A stretch of DNA of 64,000 bases from NCBI RefSeq assembly GCF_002575655.3, contig NC_053040.3, positions 465,048,780-465,112,779 of the forward strand, written 5' to 3'. Positions within the stretch are counted from its first letter, which is position 1. Every line of letters begins with the position of its first letter. A program made the position numbers and the translations under genes. This document shows positions 44,000 to 55,980 of this stretch, piece by piece. The notes beneath the pieces are model-generated. The model was not told the origin of the DNA, made no database searches, and saw only the letters and a list, made by a program, of their open reading frames with translations. Origin of the DNA: Aegilops tauschii subsp. strangulata. Its lineage: Eukaryota > Streptophyta > Magnoliopsida > Poales > Poaceae.

Positions 44000-45255
44000 C
44001 TATTGATAGTAATAGTCTTAGCGGTGGTTTTGCTTTTCTTCATGGTTCTTTTGGTGAGGTCATTTATAGTCAACAATCGTCCGGTTTCATTGATCCTCGC
44101 TATCCTAACCATGTCTATCGCTTGCATAAGTCCTTATATGGTCTTAAGCAAGCCTTTCGGTTTCAGAGGTTTGCCACCTATGCCTGCTCTGTGGGCTTCA
44201 TCGAGTCCAAGTCTGATGCTTCCTTGTTCATTCTTCATAAGGAACACGCTACCGCATACTTACTTCTATATATATGTCGACGACATCATATTTACTGCCT
44301 CCTCTGCTTCTACTCCTACATCCATTATCATTTCCTTTGCTAAAGAATTTGCAATGAAAGATCTTGGACCTCTTCACCACTTTCTAGCATTTCTGTTTCT
44401 CGAACACTTAGTAGCCTACATCTCTCCCAACAACAGTATTTCCTAGATATTCTCTCCCGAGCTGGCATGAGTGATTGTAACCCCGTTTCTAGCCCAGTAG
44501 ACACTAAAGCCAAACTTTCATCAACCGTTGGTTCTCCTATTCCTGATCATTCTTTATATCGTAGTCTTGTTGGTGCCCTTCAATACGCCACTCTCACTCG
44601 ACCAGACATAGCCTATGTTGTTCAACAAGTGCGCCTTCACATGCGTGATCCTCAAGAACCTCATCTTCTTCTCATTAAACGCATTCTCCGGTACCTCAAA
44701 GGCACACTTGACCTTGGCCGGGCACTTCATGGCTCTTCCTCTCATAACCTCATTGCCTATTCAGATGCCGATTGGGTTGGTTGCCCGGACACCAGGTGCT
44801 CCACTTCTGGGTTATGCATGTTTTTTGGTGACAATCTGATCTCATGGTCTTCTCGGCGGTAGAACACAGTTTCACGATCGAGTGCAGAGGCTGAGTGCCG
44901 CGTTGTTACTGCTGCCGTGCCCGACTCCTGTTGGGTTCGTCAGTTATTACAAGAGCTTCATCGACCTGTCACCAGTGCCACCATTGTGTTCTGTGACAAT
45001 GTTAGTGTCGTTTATCTTGCTCACAATCCAGTACAACATTGCCGGACCAAACACATCGAGCTCGGCATTCATTTCGTGCGTGAGAAGGTTGATGTCGGTG
45101 TCATCCGAGTTCTGCATGTTCCATCTTCGTCGCAGTATGCTGATATATTCTCGAAAGGCCTACCAACTGCATTATTTCATGAGTTTTGCACTTGCGCGTG
45201 GGCCTTGCGTTTGAACTTGGCGCCGCCTCCTGTGTGTTCTACTCCTTGTCGCTGA
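44000..45255 (+). pseudogene. Copia RT/RNase H fragment
   Basis: The 3' half of a Copia pol gene, without LTRs. RT motifs are HKSLYGLKQAF near 44122 and a VDD at about 44274 after a frameshift. Then come LYRSLVGALQYATLTRPDI, YLKGTLDLGRALHG, and RNase H IAYSDADWVGCPDTRCSTSG. A TAG at 44860 falls where the family has Gln in the RQNTVSRSSAEAE motif. The final RNase H part lies in another frame (CDNVSVVYLAHNPV, KHIELGIHFVREK, DIFSKGLP). It is separate from the complete Copia element in family and state. Its flanks show no poly(A), so how it arrived is unclear. Confidence 0.85.
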
Positions 45256-45925
45256 CAATCCTATCCCTGCATTTTACAATTTCTGAATTGAGGAACAAAA
45301 TTGCATAGTCTCAAATAGCTTAGCGGTTGTATGTGCATCTTCACTCTACTATCCGTGCATCTAAACTCACTATATATGCTTGCATTTTTGCAAAAGGAAG
45401 GAATAGAACGGCAAGATCCTACGTTAAGCCGCCGCCGAGCTCCGAGGACGGCACTATGTGGTACGAGCGGTTTAACCCTTCGCGCCGCTGGCAGATCGTC
45501 ATTGGCGTCGGGGTTCACCTGCTGGCTGTCGTCGCGGCGGCGGTAGCCTGCTGCTACTGCCGGCGGGAGGGCCACCGCCAGCGGGCGGCGGCAACAAGTA
45601 GGCAGCGGGTTCACCGGGTCGACGCCACCATCTTCGATGCAGCGGCACCAACTCCGGCATCCCAGTGAGAGGCATATCACCATCTGCGAGGCCTCCCTCA
45701 ACTCTACACCTTTCCAAGCAATAACCAAGCCTCCCCTCGCTATATATGGACTTTCTAGGTGGTTATCCGGGAAGACACGATTCTAAAATATCATTCGGGA
45801 ATGTACTAAATAGGTCTGGTAGTTCTTGAGGAGCTCTTGCAAAAAAGATACCAATGAAATTTAGTTTTACTATGCCTTTACGGAGTTCGCAACTAGTTGA
45901 AGTGGGGTGAGAGTGCGGGTGATTA
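45256..45925. other. Unassigned sequence with a possible membrane-protein ORF
   Basis: On the plus strand an open frame to a TGA near 45668 includes MWYERFNPSRRW at 45454, followed by a single hydrophobic helix (IVIGVGVHLLAVVAAAVACC) and a basic tail (CRREGHRQRAAATSRQR). The pattern is that of a small single-pass membrane protein with an N-outside orientation by charge. Without homology or flanking gene signals I cannot tell a gene remnant from chance in GC-rich sequence. Confidence 0.3.
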
Positions 45926-45933
45926 ATCTCGAG

Positions 45934-46360
45934 CAGTGGTGGAGCTATGTGTGCTTATGGGGGGCGGTGCCCCCCCCCCTCCCCAGCCTTAGGAAAATGT
46001 GTGAAGGATTATTTTTAGAGAGCTTAGATGAGAAAAAAGTAGCATGTGGCCCCCTCAAGTCCGCATGTTTTACCATCCCCCTCCCCCCCCCCCCCCCCCC
46101 CCCCGCCCCGGAACTTTTTTCTTTTCGGATCATGCAGGAGGACTGCATGTATTATATTAAAGAGAGGGAGAAATACACGACCAACGACCATCAGAGTTAC
46201 AACAAGGACAACCTAAACTTCCGCAACAAAAAGACCCAAAGCCCTGACCACCAAAACTGTCTACAAAAACCTCAACCAGAATGAAACCGCAAACCGCAAA
46301 CAAAAAGACCCAAAGCCCCCACCCCCCTCCCCCGGAACTTCCTCTCTAGCTCTGCCACTG
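45934..46360. mobile_element. hAT-type MITE
   Basis: The ends CAGTGGTGGAGCT and AGCTCTGCCACTG are inverted copies with one or two mismatches, a known hAT terminus. The flanking 8 bp are ATCTCGAG (45926-45933) and CTCTCGAG (46361-46368), matching at 7 of 8, as expected for hAT. The 427-bp element contains C-rich runs (45970-45979, 46078-46105) and no transposase. Confidence 0.82.
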
Positions 46361-46368
46361 CTCTCGAG

Positions 46369-48604
46369 TCTCGACTACTGCGGCCTCTGAAGTCTCCCAG
46401 GCGGCTGCCTCCTTCCTCTCTTCGGCCTTGTTTGTTTGGGCTGCAGATTCTATAGAATCAGCTGTGGATCTGCTGTGGTGGCAAAGCTGATGCGGAGGGA
46501 AGCTGTTGTAGTGAAGGTTAGCTATTTGGCAACGTAGCTGTGGAAACGACTATGACCTAGTGAAAAGGTTGAAATGCCCCCAGAGTACTGAGATCAGTGT
46601 AACTTGTTGATTATGTGTTAATAAATTGTTTAAATGGTATTTTGACTGATAGAGAAATACTTGTTCTAAAGTAATGTATAGCAAAAACGCATGTGCGTTG
46701 CAACGGGAGAAAAATTACAACTGCACCTTTCTACTAAAAGAACACAACATGCAAGGTGTGAATATCAGGATGTGCATATGTGGTAGAGATAAATAAAACT
46801 TTTGAAAATTCTTGAACACGAATGTTCGCCGGCTTGTCTTCCGCGTGAGATGCTCTCACACTATCAGATTACCTCACGTGTCCAGACTAAGCAATTCTTG
46901 GTTGAGACTTACGTGAATTTTTTTGATGAAGTCATGTGGACTTTTAAAAGGCCATTCAAGGAACTGGAAACATGATGGCGTTATCATGACTTGATTTTCA
47001 CTATTATGCGGCGGAGTAGTATTGTTTGGGCTATGTTGCTAGGCCCTATATATTTACATTGATGAATCATTCGCCTCGCCTTGACGTAGCCCTATACATG
47101 GTTACTTGACTCATATAGATTTGTCATCAATGTGAGTATATTCTTCTGTCTTAAACAAAGAGCAGGGAACATGCGATTGAGTACAAACGTGCTTTTGACG
47201 GGGCAAATGCACAGTTGAAGAAACCATACACACTCTCGCACACTACAAATCACAAATAAAAACTTGCAGCAAAATCGACTTTAATGTGTTCATGCTATAC
47301 CTCTCGAACCTAGTAGTCTTCTCGGCTAAATTAAGCTATGTCAAAGTCCTTAGTCAAATGTTACCTATACTTGTTTTATCGATGACAATCATCAAAAGTG
47401 TATTGGTTTTGGAGAATTAATCTAAAGCTTATGTGCTGTTCTCAACTTCTTCACGGTTCATTAGCTCTATTGAGTTCCTTTTCTCTAAGCACAATTCACC
47501 TTCCATTTCCTCCTTTCAGCTACTCTATTTTTTAGAAAGCAAAGTTTACAGTCGATGGAGAATTCAACTTCAAGAAAAAAAAATGTACAAATCAAATTTC
47601 AGCTGCCTATGAAATTTGTCTGATCAATACAGAATAATTGTGAGGTGTGCATAAATACAACATGAAATAAATCTTCTTCAAAAAGTTCAGTCTGAGTACT
47701 ATCTTGCTACTTGGAGCCCATGATTATATCTGCCATATATCACAGAAAAGCGTGCTTACAGCCCTGCAACGCAATTAAATCCGTTGGTGCTCCCGGGAGC
47801 GCGCGCTCCTGCACGCGGTTTTTACGCGCCAAATTTTTGTTTGGAATTTTTTGACATTTTAAAAAATATTTAAAACACATTTAAAAAACCAGGAGCGCGC
47901 GCTCATGTGGCAAAACGCCACTATCCAAAAAATATATGCTACATACATACAAAGAGCGTGTAGTACTGGAAACTCGAAACATACAACACTTATAGATCTT
48001 ACCCCGATGCATTTAGCTGATTGCAGTATTTCAGAGCATATCTTATAAATTGGGAGGGAATTGCGCTGCCAAAAGAATCCGTATGATTGAGGTGATCTCG
48101 GCAGCATGGCGTAGAGGTGTGGACGTGTGGTGTGCAGGCCGTCGGGTTAGCAGTAGATTTCAACGAGGCAGCAGCCTTGTTGATGTCAGCCTATCATCGT
48201 TGTCGTTTTGATCCAGAGCTCCACGGTCCCATCGAGCTGGAATGGTTGCAGTGTTTGATCGGTTCAAAGCTCCTGCTAGCACATCGCCCAGTTTCAGCCA
48301 GTGCGGTGTCATCCACGTAAGTCTAGGAATCTCACGTCGAACCCGGACACCTTGAACTCATCCAACCGGAACCCGCGCCCCTTCAGGATCGCGTCTCAGG
48401 TCCTGACGCATCCACCTATCATGGCTTCAGGGGAGGGACTTGGGCTTGGGCGCGGGCGCCACTGTTAGGGCCACGCGACGAGCCAATCCCGAGAAGCAGA
48501 GCGACTGCCAACAGGCAGCGCGAGGAGCCGTCACCAGGCTGGGGCGGCGGCCATAGCTGCTCCTCCATATGTCTGGCATGTGTCTTTCTTATCGTTTTTC
48601 TTTT
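46369..48604. other. Unassigned intergenic sequence
   Basis: No gene is recognised. GGCCTTGTTTGTTTGGGCTG near 46425 looks like one PIF/Harbinger-type terminus, but no partner end was found. The string 'gcatgtgcgttgcaacggga' near 46690 is a common Triticeae repeat sequence. Two GC-rich palindromes lie at 47796-47809 (GGAGCGCGCGCTCC) and 47893-47904. A 67-codon plus-strand ORF (48117-48320) ends next to a GTAAGT, but shows no domain. Confidence 0.35.
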
Positions 48605-48607
48605 TTA

Positions 48608-48845
48608 GGCTAGTCATAGTGGGACTAACTTAGCTAGAAACATAGCGCAGTTCAAAACAAATATGCTTATGTGGCATGTCTTTAAAGAGGAGAGATGTGT
48701 TTAAAGTAACATAATATGTTATTGTAACATAGTGCTTTTCAAGAAAAAGATGAGTCTTCAAGCTAATAAATGAAACCATCTATGACACTACTATTAGGTT
48801 ACTTTGCATGACACTAGTATAAGTTACTCCCCACTATGACCAGCC
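48608..48845. mobile_element. Tourist (PIF/Harbinger) MITE
   Basis: The termini GGCTAGTCATAGTGGGACTA and the inverted right end GGCTGGTCATAGTGGGGAGT are near-identical over 26 bp, and TTA is duplicated on both sides (48605-48607 and 48846-48848). The 238-bp length is typical. No coding capacity. Confidence 0.94.
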
Positions 48846-49077
48846 TTACTTTGCCGTAGCTGATCGTGTAGCGTTGGTGGTTTCCTCTCCATATTTATTG
48901 GCGGAACACAATAGGACGCAAGAGGGAGGGCTCGTACGAACACCAACAAATTTCTCCTTGTTTCTTGTTCTGGCGTGATTCGTTGCATAGAAATCTTAGC
49001 CAGTAATTTTTATGGTTAACCCAAAATCAATGGATATAAAAGAAATGATAACAGAAGAAATAAAAAATATACCTCCC

Positions 49078-49078
<1 letters not shown>

Positions 49079-49123
<45 letters not shown>
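49079..49123. repeat. (ATT)n microsatellite
   Basis: About fifteen ATT units directly precede the LTR start at 49124, so the Gypsy element inserted in or at the edge of this tract. The TSD would be 'attat' or similar and cannot be checked because the right flank is outside the window. Confidence 0.93.
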
Positions 49124-49124
<1 letters not shown>

Positions 49125-50943
49125 GTCACACCCTAGCTAGTTCATGCATTAGAGTGCTTGCGTCATGTCTACATTGATCATAGACTTGGATATGGGGATG
49201 ACAGAACCCCCAGCACCCCCTGAAACCAATTAGGGTTTACTAAAATTATGTTCAATGAACCTGAAATGCCCTTCTAAAATGTTCATCATCTTTGACTTGG
49301 TCTTAAACCTCTGACAAAATGATGCACAAATTTCTAGGTCATCCTAAGGTCACTGGATTAAATCATATGTTAATTGCATTTGGGCATTTAAATGCTAGTA
49401 AATATTTTAAATGTCTAAATAATTCTAAACTGAAATGTTCCATGTTGGATATATATTATTAAGTGGGCATGAGCAGTTTGGTGATTTTTGAAAGTGTTTA
49501 GGTATTTTTAGAAATGCCACAAACTTGCAGAAATAAAAGAAAAACGAAAATAAAAGGAAAATGATCTTACCTGGCCGAATCCACCACCCAGCCCACCTGG
49601 CGGCCCAGCACTGTGCTGGCCCATGCCAGCCAGCTGCTACGTCCCCGCCAGGCAGGCAGGGAGGTGACGCCGACGAGCGCGAGCTCGCCACGGCGCCACC
49701 TGCTTGCCGCTCAGCCCCCTGGATGCCCGGTCGACCTCCACGTCGCCCCCTCGACCGCCTGGACATCTCCATTCGCCCCCAACTCCTCTCCCTCGCTCCC
49801 CTCCGTCATGGCCGACACAGCCGCAACCGCCTCGTCGTCGTAGACGCGGCCACCGTCGTGTCTGCGCTGCCTCGTCGTGTCCAGCAGCTCCGCCGTCCTC
49901 CTCTCCATCGAGCAGACCGAGCCCCGAGCGCTCGTTCACCCCGGAGCCACTGCACCGACCTCGCCCGACTCCGCCGTTGCCGAAGATCCCCTTCGCCGTC
50001 ATCGCTACTCCAGCTCGTCCCCGACCGCGCCGTCTAGCTCATCGTAACCGCCGCGAGCTTCTGCCTCTCCCCATCCTTCCCGTTCTCGCTGCCGTCCTCT
50101 GCAGCGACCGCAACGAGCTTGACCGCACGCACCGCCGCCTGAGCTCGTCGCCGACGCAGCTCCGGCCACCCAACGGCCACACCACAGTGTCCACTAACTT
50201 CACAGCACCTCCTAGGCCACGTAGGAGCTGGCCTCGAGCCTCCAAGACCACCACAACGACGAGTTCGTCCTCGCCCGAACTCCAGCAGCCGCACAGCTCG
50301 TCGCCGGCGTCGTTTCCGGCGACCTGGAGCTCAAGCACCACCACCTTTCGACGCGGCTCGCTCCCAGCTACCTGTAGATGGCCTCCGCCGTCCATTAGGT
50401 CGCCGGAGGGCGAAACCCGCACCTCCGCCGCATCTGGACGTCGGCGGCGGCTAAACGCCGGCGAGTCAGCGCAGTTTGACCAGGGGTTTGACTCCCCTGG
50501 GTCACTGACATGTGGGCCCTGCCATTTGGTCAAACCTAGTTTAGTATTAAGCTAATCCTAATTAACTTAGTTAATTAACACAGACACTGACCAGTGGGTC
50601 CCACTGGTCAGGTTTGACCTGGACGCCTTGACCTGCTGACGCAATGCAGATGCAGTAACTCACTTTTCTGGATTTACTCTTATTCAGGAAATTTCAGAAA
50701 ATAGTGCTAACTTCAAAAATTCATAGAAATTAATCTGTAACTCCAAATGCAAAGTGTTATATATGAAAAATTATCAGAAAAATCCAATCTATCCATCTGT
50801 ACTGGTTTCATGCATGTTTAAACAAGTCAACTTGCTGTTTAGTGCAAAACATGATAAAGCACTATTTAAGATCACATATGAGTTTGGAATTTGAATCTCT
50901 GGTTCAAAATGGCTCAAACTCATCTGGTCATAGTTGCATTAGC
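49124..50943 (+). mobile_element. 5' LTR of Tekay-like Gypsy element, first part
   Basis: It starts TGTCACACCCTAGCTAGTTC, the same start as the 3' LTR at 63945. The region 49560-50510 is GC-rich and pyrimidine-biased; its long open frames (49561-50037, 49704-50555) are Pro/Ser/Arg-rich noise. A perfect inverted repeat (12-bp arms around one base, 50587-50611) lies downstream. The LTR is interrupted near 50943 by an Athila-like fragment and continues at 55981. Its net length of about 3.76 kb is long for an LTR. Confidence 0.85.
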
Positions 50944-53900
50944 CTTTACTGTTTTGTGTGTTCACATGATTATGCTACTGTATTAATCATGTTTTATAGC
51001 TTTTGTTTCAATAAAGTGCCAAGTAAGACCTTTAGGATAGCTTACGGTGATAGTTGTGTTGATCCTGCTGAAAATCAGAAACTTTTGCACCTAGTAACTT
51101 AGTTTTGATAATTCACAGAAACGTGCTTTTGATCTGATTCTTTTTGCTCTGGATTGGTACACAAATTTCTCAGGTTTTCCTAATTTGGTAGAATTGTTGG
51201 AGTTACATAAGTATTCGAATGATATAGATTACTACAGACTGTTCTGTTTGACAGATTATGTTTTCTATGTGTTGTTTGCTTATTTTGATGAATCTATGAG
51301 TAGTATCGGAGGGTATGAACCATAGAGAAGTTGGAATACAGTAGATATTACACCAATATGAATTTATAATGAGTTCACAACAGTACCTATGTGGTGATTT
51401 ATTTTCTTATACTAACGGAGCTTACAAGTTTTCTGTTGAGTTTTGTGTTGTGAAGTTTTCAAGTTTTGGGTAAAGATTCGATGGACTATGGAATAAGGAG
51501 TGGCAAGAGCCTAAGCTTGGGGATGCCCAAGGCACCCCAAGGTAATATTCAAGGAAAACCAAGAGCCTAAGCTTAGGGATGCCCCGGAAGGCATCCCCTC
51601 TTTCTTCTTCGTTCATCGGTAACTTTACTTGGAGCTATAGTTTTATTCACCACATGATATGTGTTTTGCTTGGAGCGTCATTTTCTATTGTTAGTATTTG
51701 CTTTCTGTTATTTAGAGTAATGTTTTGCATCTATATTTTCAATAAAAATGTCAAGGATAGCCTTTACCATGCTTATTTTGCAAGTACACATGTTGCTGTT
51801 TCGAAACAGAAAGTTTACTGCTGTTGTAAAAATTCCCCTAGAAAAGTCAGAATGTGATAAATTGTTGAAACTTTTTGCATATTGAGCTCTTATAAATTTT
51901 CTACAGTGTAGTATTTTTCTCATAATTTTTGGAGTTAGGGAAGTATTGATACTCTTGCATTCTTTACAGACTGTACTGTTTTGGCAGATTGGTGTTATGT
52001 CTGCATTGTTTGCATATGTTTGCTTGTTTAATGATTCTATTTGAGGATAGGAGTATTAAATATGCAGAGACATTTAGTATGCAATGTTGAATAATAATTT
52101 TTGTGATTTTTTACAGTAGAAAATGGTAAGGTTTTTGTATTGGTTTATACTAACTTATCTCACGAGTTCTTGTTGAGTTTGGTGTGGATGAAGCTTTCGA
52201 GATTTAGGAAACCGAGATATAAAAGGAATTAAGGAGACACAAAAGCTCAAGCTTGGGGATGCCCAAGGCACCCCAAGATAATATTTCAAGAAGTCTCAAG
52301 CATCCAAGCTTGGGGATGCCCCGGTAGGCATCCCACCTTTCTTCTTCAACAGTTATCGGTTAGTATCGGTTGAACCTAAGTTGTTGCTTCTTCACATGAT
52401 GTGTGCTATCCTTGAAATGTCACTTTGTTCTGTTTTGCATGCTGTTTGAATAAAATACCAAGATCTGAAATTCTTAAATGTTAGAGAGTCTTCACATAGT
52501 TGCACAATTATTTGACTACTCATTGATCTTTACTTATATCTTTTGGAGTAGTTTGTCATTTGATCTAGTGCTTCACTTATATCTTTTTAGAGCACGGTGG
52601 TGGTTTTATTTTGTAGAAATTATTGATCTCTCATGCTTCACTTATATTATTTTGAGAGTCTTAAACAACATGGTAATTTGCTTTGGTAATAAAAACTATC
52701 ATAGAAAGTGCATTGAACACTATGATCAATTTGATACTTGATAATTGTTTTGAGATATAAAGGTGGTAATGTTAGAGACATGCTAGTTGGGTAATTATGA
52801 AATTGAGAAATACTTGTGTTAAAGTTGGTAAGTCGCGTAGCATGCACGTATGGTAAAAGTTGTGTAACAAATTTTTAGCATGGGGTGCTCTTTGATTGCC
52901 TTCCTTATGTGTGGAGGTCGGGATCGCGCGATGGTTAACTCCTACCAACCCTTCCCCTAGGAGCATGCGTAGTAGTACTTTGCTTTGAGGGCTAATAAAC
53001 TTTTGCAATAAGTATATGAGTTCTTTATGACTAATGTGAGTCCATGGATTATACACACTCTTACCCTTCCATCATTGCTAGCCTCTACGGTACCGTGCAT
53101 TGCCCTTTCTCACCTTGAGAGTTGGTGCAAACTTCACTGGTACATCCAAACCCCGTGATACGATACGCTCTATCACACATAAACCTCCTTATATCTTCCT
53201 CAAAACAGCCACCATGCCTACCCATTATGGCATTTCCATAGCCATTCCGAGATATATTGCCATGCAACTTTCCATCGTTCCATTTATTATGACACGTTCC
53301 ATCATTGTCATATTGCTTTTGCATGATCATGTAGTTTACATCGTATTTGTGGCAAAGCCACCTTCATAATTCTTTCATACATGTCGCTCTTGATTCATTG
53401 CATATCCCGGTACACTGCCGGAGGCATTCATATAGAGTCATATTTTGTTCTAGTATCGAGTTGTAAGTAAATAGAAGTGTGATGATCATCATTATTAGAG
53501 CATTGTCCCTTGAAAAGAAAGGCCAAAAAAAAGAGAAAGGCCAAATAAAAAAAGAGAAAGGCAAGAAACAAGGAAGACCCAAAAAAAGAAAATAAAAAAG
53601 GGACAATGTTACTATCCTTTTCCACACTTGTGCTTCAAAGTAGCACCATGATCTTCATGATAGAGAGTCTCCTATGTTGTCACTTTCATATACTAGTGGG
53701 AATTTTTCATTATAGAACTTGGCTTGTATATTACAATGATGGGCTTCCTCAAAATGCCCTAGGTCTTCGTGAGCAAGCAAGTTGGATGCACACCCACTTA
53801 GTTTCTTTTGTTGAGCTTTCATACATTTATAGCTCTAGTGCATCCGTTGCATAGCAATCCCTACTCCTCGCATTGACATCAATTGATGGGCATCTCCATA

Positions 53901-54387
53901 GCCCGTTGATTAGCCGCGTCAATGTGAGACTTTCTCCTTTTTTGTCTTCTCCACACAACCTCCATTATCATATTCTATTCCACCCATAGTGCTATATCCA
54001 TGGCTTACGCTCATGTATTGCGTGAGGGTTGAAAAAGCTGAAGCGCGTTAAAAAGTATGAACCAATTGCTTGGCTGAAACCGGGGTTGTGCATGATGGGA
54101 GTATTTGTGTGACGAAAATGAAACATAGCCTAACTATATGATTTTGTAGGGATAAGCTTTCTTTGGCTATGTTATTTTGATAAGACATGATTACTTGTTA
54201 GTATGCTTGAAGTATTACTATTTTTATGTCAATATGAACTTTTATCTTGAATCATTTGGATCTGAACATTCATGCCACAATAAAGAAAATTACATTGAGA
54301 AATATGCTAGGTTGCATTCCACATCAAAAATTATGTTTTTATCATTTACCTACTCGAGGACGAGCAGGAATTAAGCTTGGGGATGCT
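50944..54387 (+). mobile_element. Athila-like Gypsy fragment: internal region
   Basis: This sequence is homologous to 7267-8089 and, reversed, to 1321-4606. It begins without its 5' LTR, primer site or ORF. A module of about 740 bp is present twice in diverged form (about 50999-51738 and 51739-52460). Each ends in paired AAGCTTGGGGATGCCC motifs (near 51512 and 51564; 52250 and 52309) and an 'aataaaat/gccaag' tail. Near 53515-53600 an A-rich 'aaagagaaaggcc' repeat occurs. The end (54371-54387, TTAAGCTTGGGGATGCT) is the true polypurine-type tract before the LTR. No domain-bearing ORF exists. Confidence 0.78.
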
Positions 54388-55980
54388 TGATATGTCTCCA
54401 ATGTATCTATATTTTTTTATTGTTCCATGCTATTATAATATCGATCTAGGATGTTTTATATGCATTTATATGCTATTTATATGATTTTTGGGACTAACCT
54501 ATTAACCTAGAGCCCAGTGCCAGTTTCTGTTTTTTTCCTTGTTTTTGAGATTTACAGAAAAGGAATACCAAACGGGGTCCAATTGACGTGCCAATTTTTT
54601 ACGATTTTCTATGGACCAAAAGAAGCCCCGGGAGTAAAAGAGTTGGGCCAGAAGAGTCCCGAGCCATCCACGAGGGTGGAGGGCGAGCCCTACCCCCCTG
54701 GGCGCGCCCCCTGCCTCGTGGACGACTCGGAGACCCCCTTGACGTGAGACCGACGCCAAAAATTACTATAAATACCCAAACCTCCAGAAAATAACCTAGA
54801 TCGGGAGTTCCGCCGCCGCAAGCCTCTTTAGCCACCAAAAACCAATCGGGGCCCTGTTCCGGCACCCTGCCGGAGGGGGGATCCCTCACCGGTGGCCATT
54901 TCATCATCCCGACGCTCTCCATGACGAGGAGGGAGTAGTTCACCCTCGGGGCTGAGGGTATGTACCAGTAGCTATGTGTTTGATCTCTCTCTCTCGTGTT
55001 CTTGATTTGGCACGATCTTGATGTATCGCGAGCTTTGCTATTATAGTTGGATCTTATGATGTTTCTCCCCCTCTACCTTCTTGTAATGGATTGAGTTTTC
55101 CCTTTGAAGTTATCTTATCGGACTGAGTCTTTAAGGATTTGAGAACACTTGATGTATGTCTTGCATGTGCTTATCTGTGGTGACAATGGGATATTCACGT
55201 GATCTACTTGATGTATGTTTTGGTGATCAACTTGCGGGTTCAGTGACCTTGTGAACTTATGCATAGGGGTTGGCACACATTTTCGTCTTGACTCTCCGGT
55301 AGAAACTTTGGGGCACTCTTTGAAGTACTTTGTGTTGGTTGAATAGATGAATCTGAGATTGTGTGATGCATATCGTATAATCATGCCCACGGATACTTGA
55401 GGTGACATTGGAGTATCTAGGTGACATTAGGGTTTTGGTTGATTTGTGTCTTAAGGTGTTATTCTAGTACGAACTCTATGATAGATCAAACAGAAAGAAT
55501 AGCTTCATGTTATTTTACTACGGACTCTTGAATAGATCGATCAGAAAGGATAACTTTGAGGTGGTTTCGTACCCTACAATAATCTCTTCGTTTGTTCTCC
55601 GCTATTAGTGACTCTGGAGTGACTCTTTGTTGCATGTTGAGTGATAGTTATATGATCCAGTTATGTTATTATTGTTGAGAGAATTTGCACTAGTGAAAGT
55701 ATGAACCCTAGGCCTTGTTTCCTAGCATTGCAATATCGTTTACGCTCACTTTTATCATTAGTTACCTTACTGTTTTTATAATTTCAGATTACAAATACCT
55801 ATATCTACCATCCATATTGCACTTGTATCACCATCTCTTCGCCGAACTAGTGCACCTGTACAATTTACCATTGTATTGGGTGTGTTGGGGACACAAGAGT
55901 CTCTTTGTTATTTGGTTGCAGGGTTGCTTGAGAGAGACCATCTTCATCCTATGCCTCCCACGGATTGATAAACCTTAGGT
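54388..55980 (+). mobile_element. Athila-like Gypsy fragment: 3' LTR, truncated
   Basis: It starts TGATATGTCTCCAATGTATC and follows the LTR at 4607-6185 to 'gataaaccttaggt' at 55980. There it lacks the last roughly 110 bp, including the GTAGTAGACATCA end. TATAAATA lies at 54767-54774. From 55981 the enclosing Tekay-like LTR resumes. With both outer ends gone, no TSD can be defined. Confidence 0.82.

Noticed and set aside
46425..46560. Possible second PIF/Harbinger MITE start
   Set aside because: Only one terminus resembles the class; no partner terminus or TTA duplication was seen.
49561..50555. Long ORFs of 158 and 283 codons and antisense ones
   Set aside because: They lie in a GC-rich part of an LTR, are low-complexity Pro/Ser/Arg sequence in several frames and strands at once, and show no domain.
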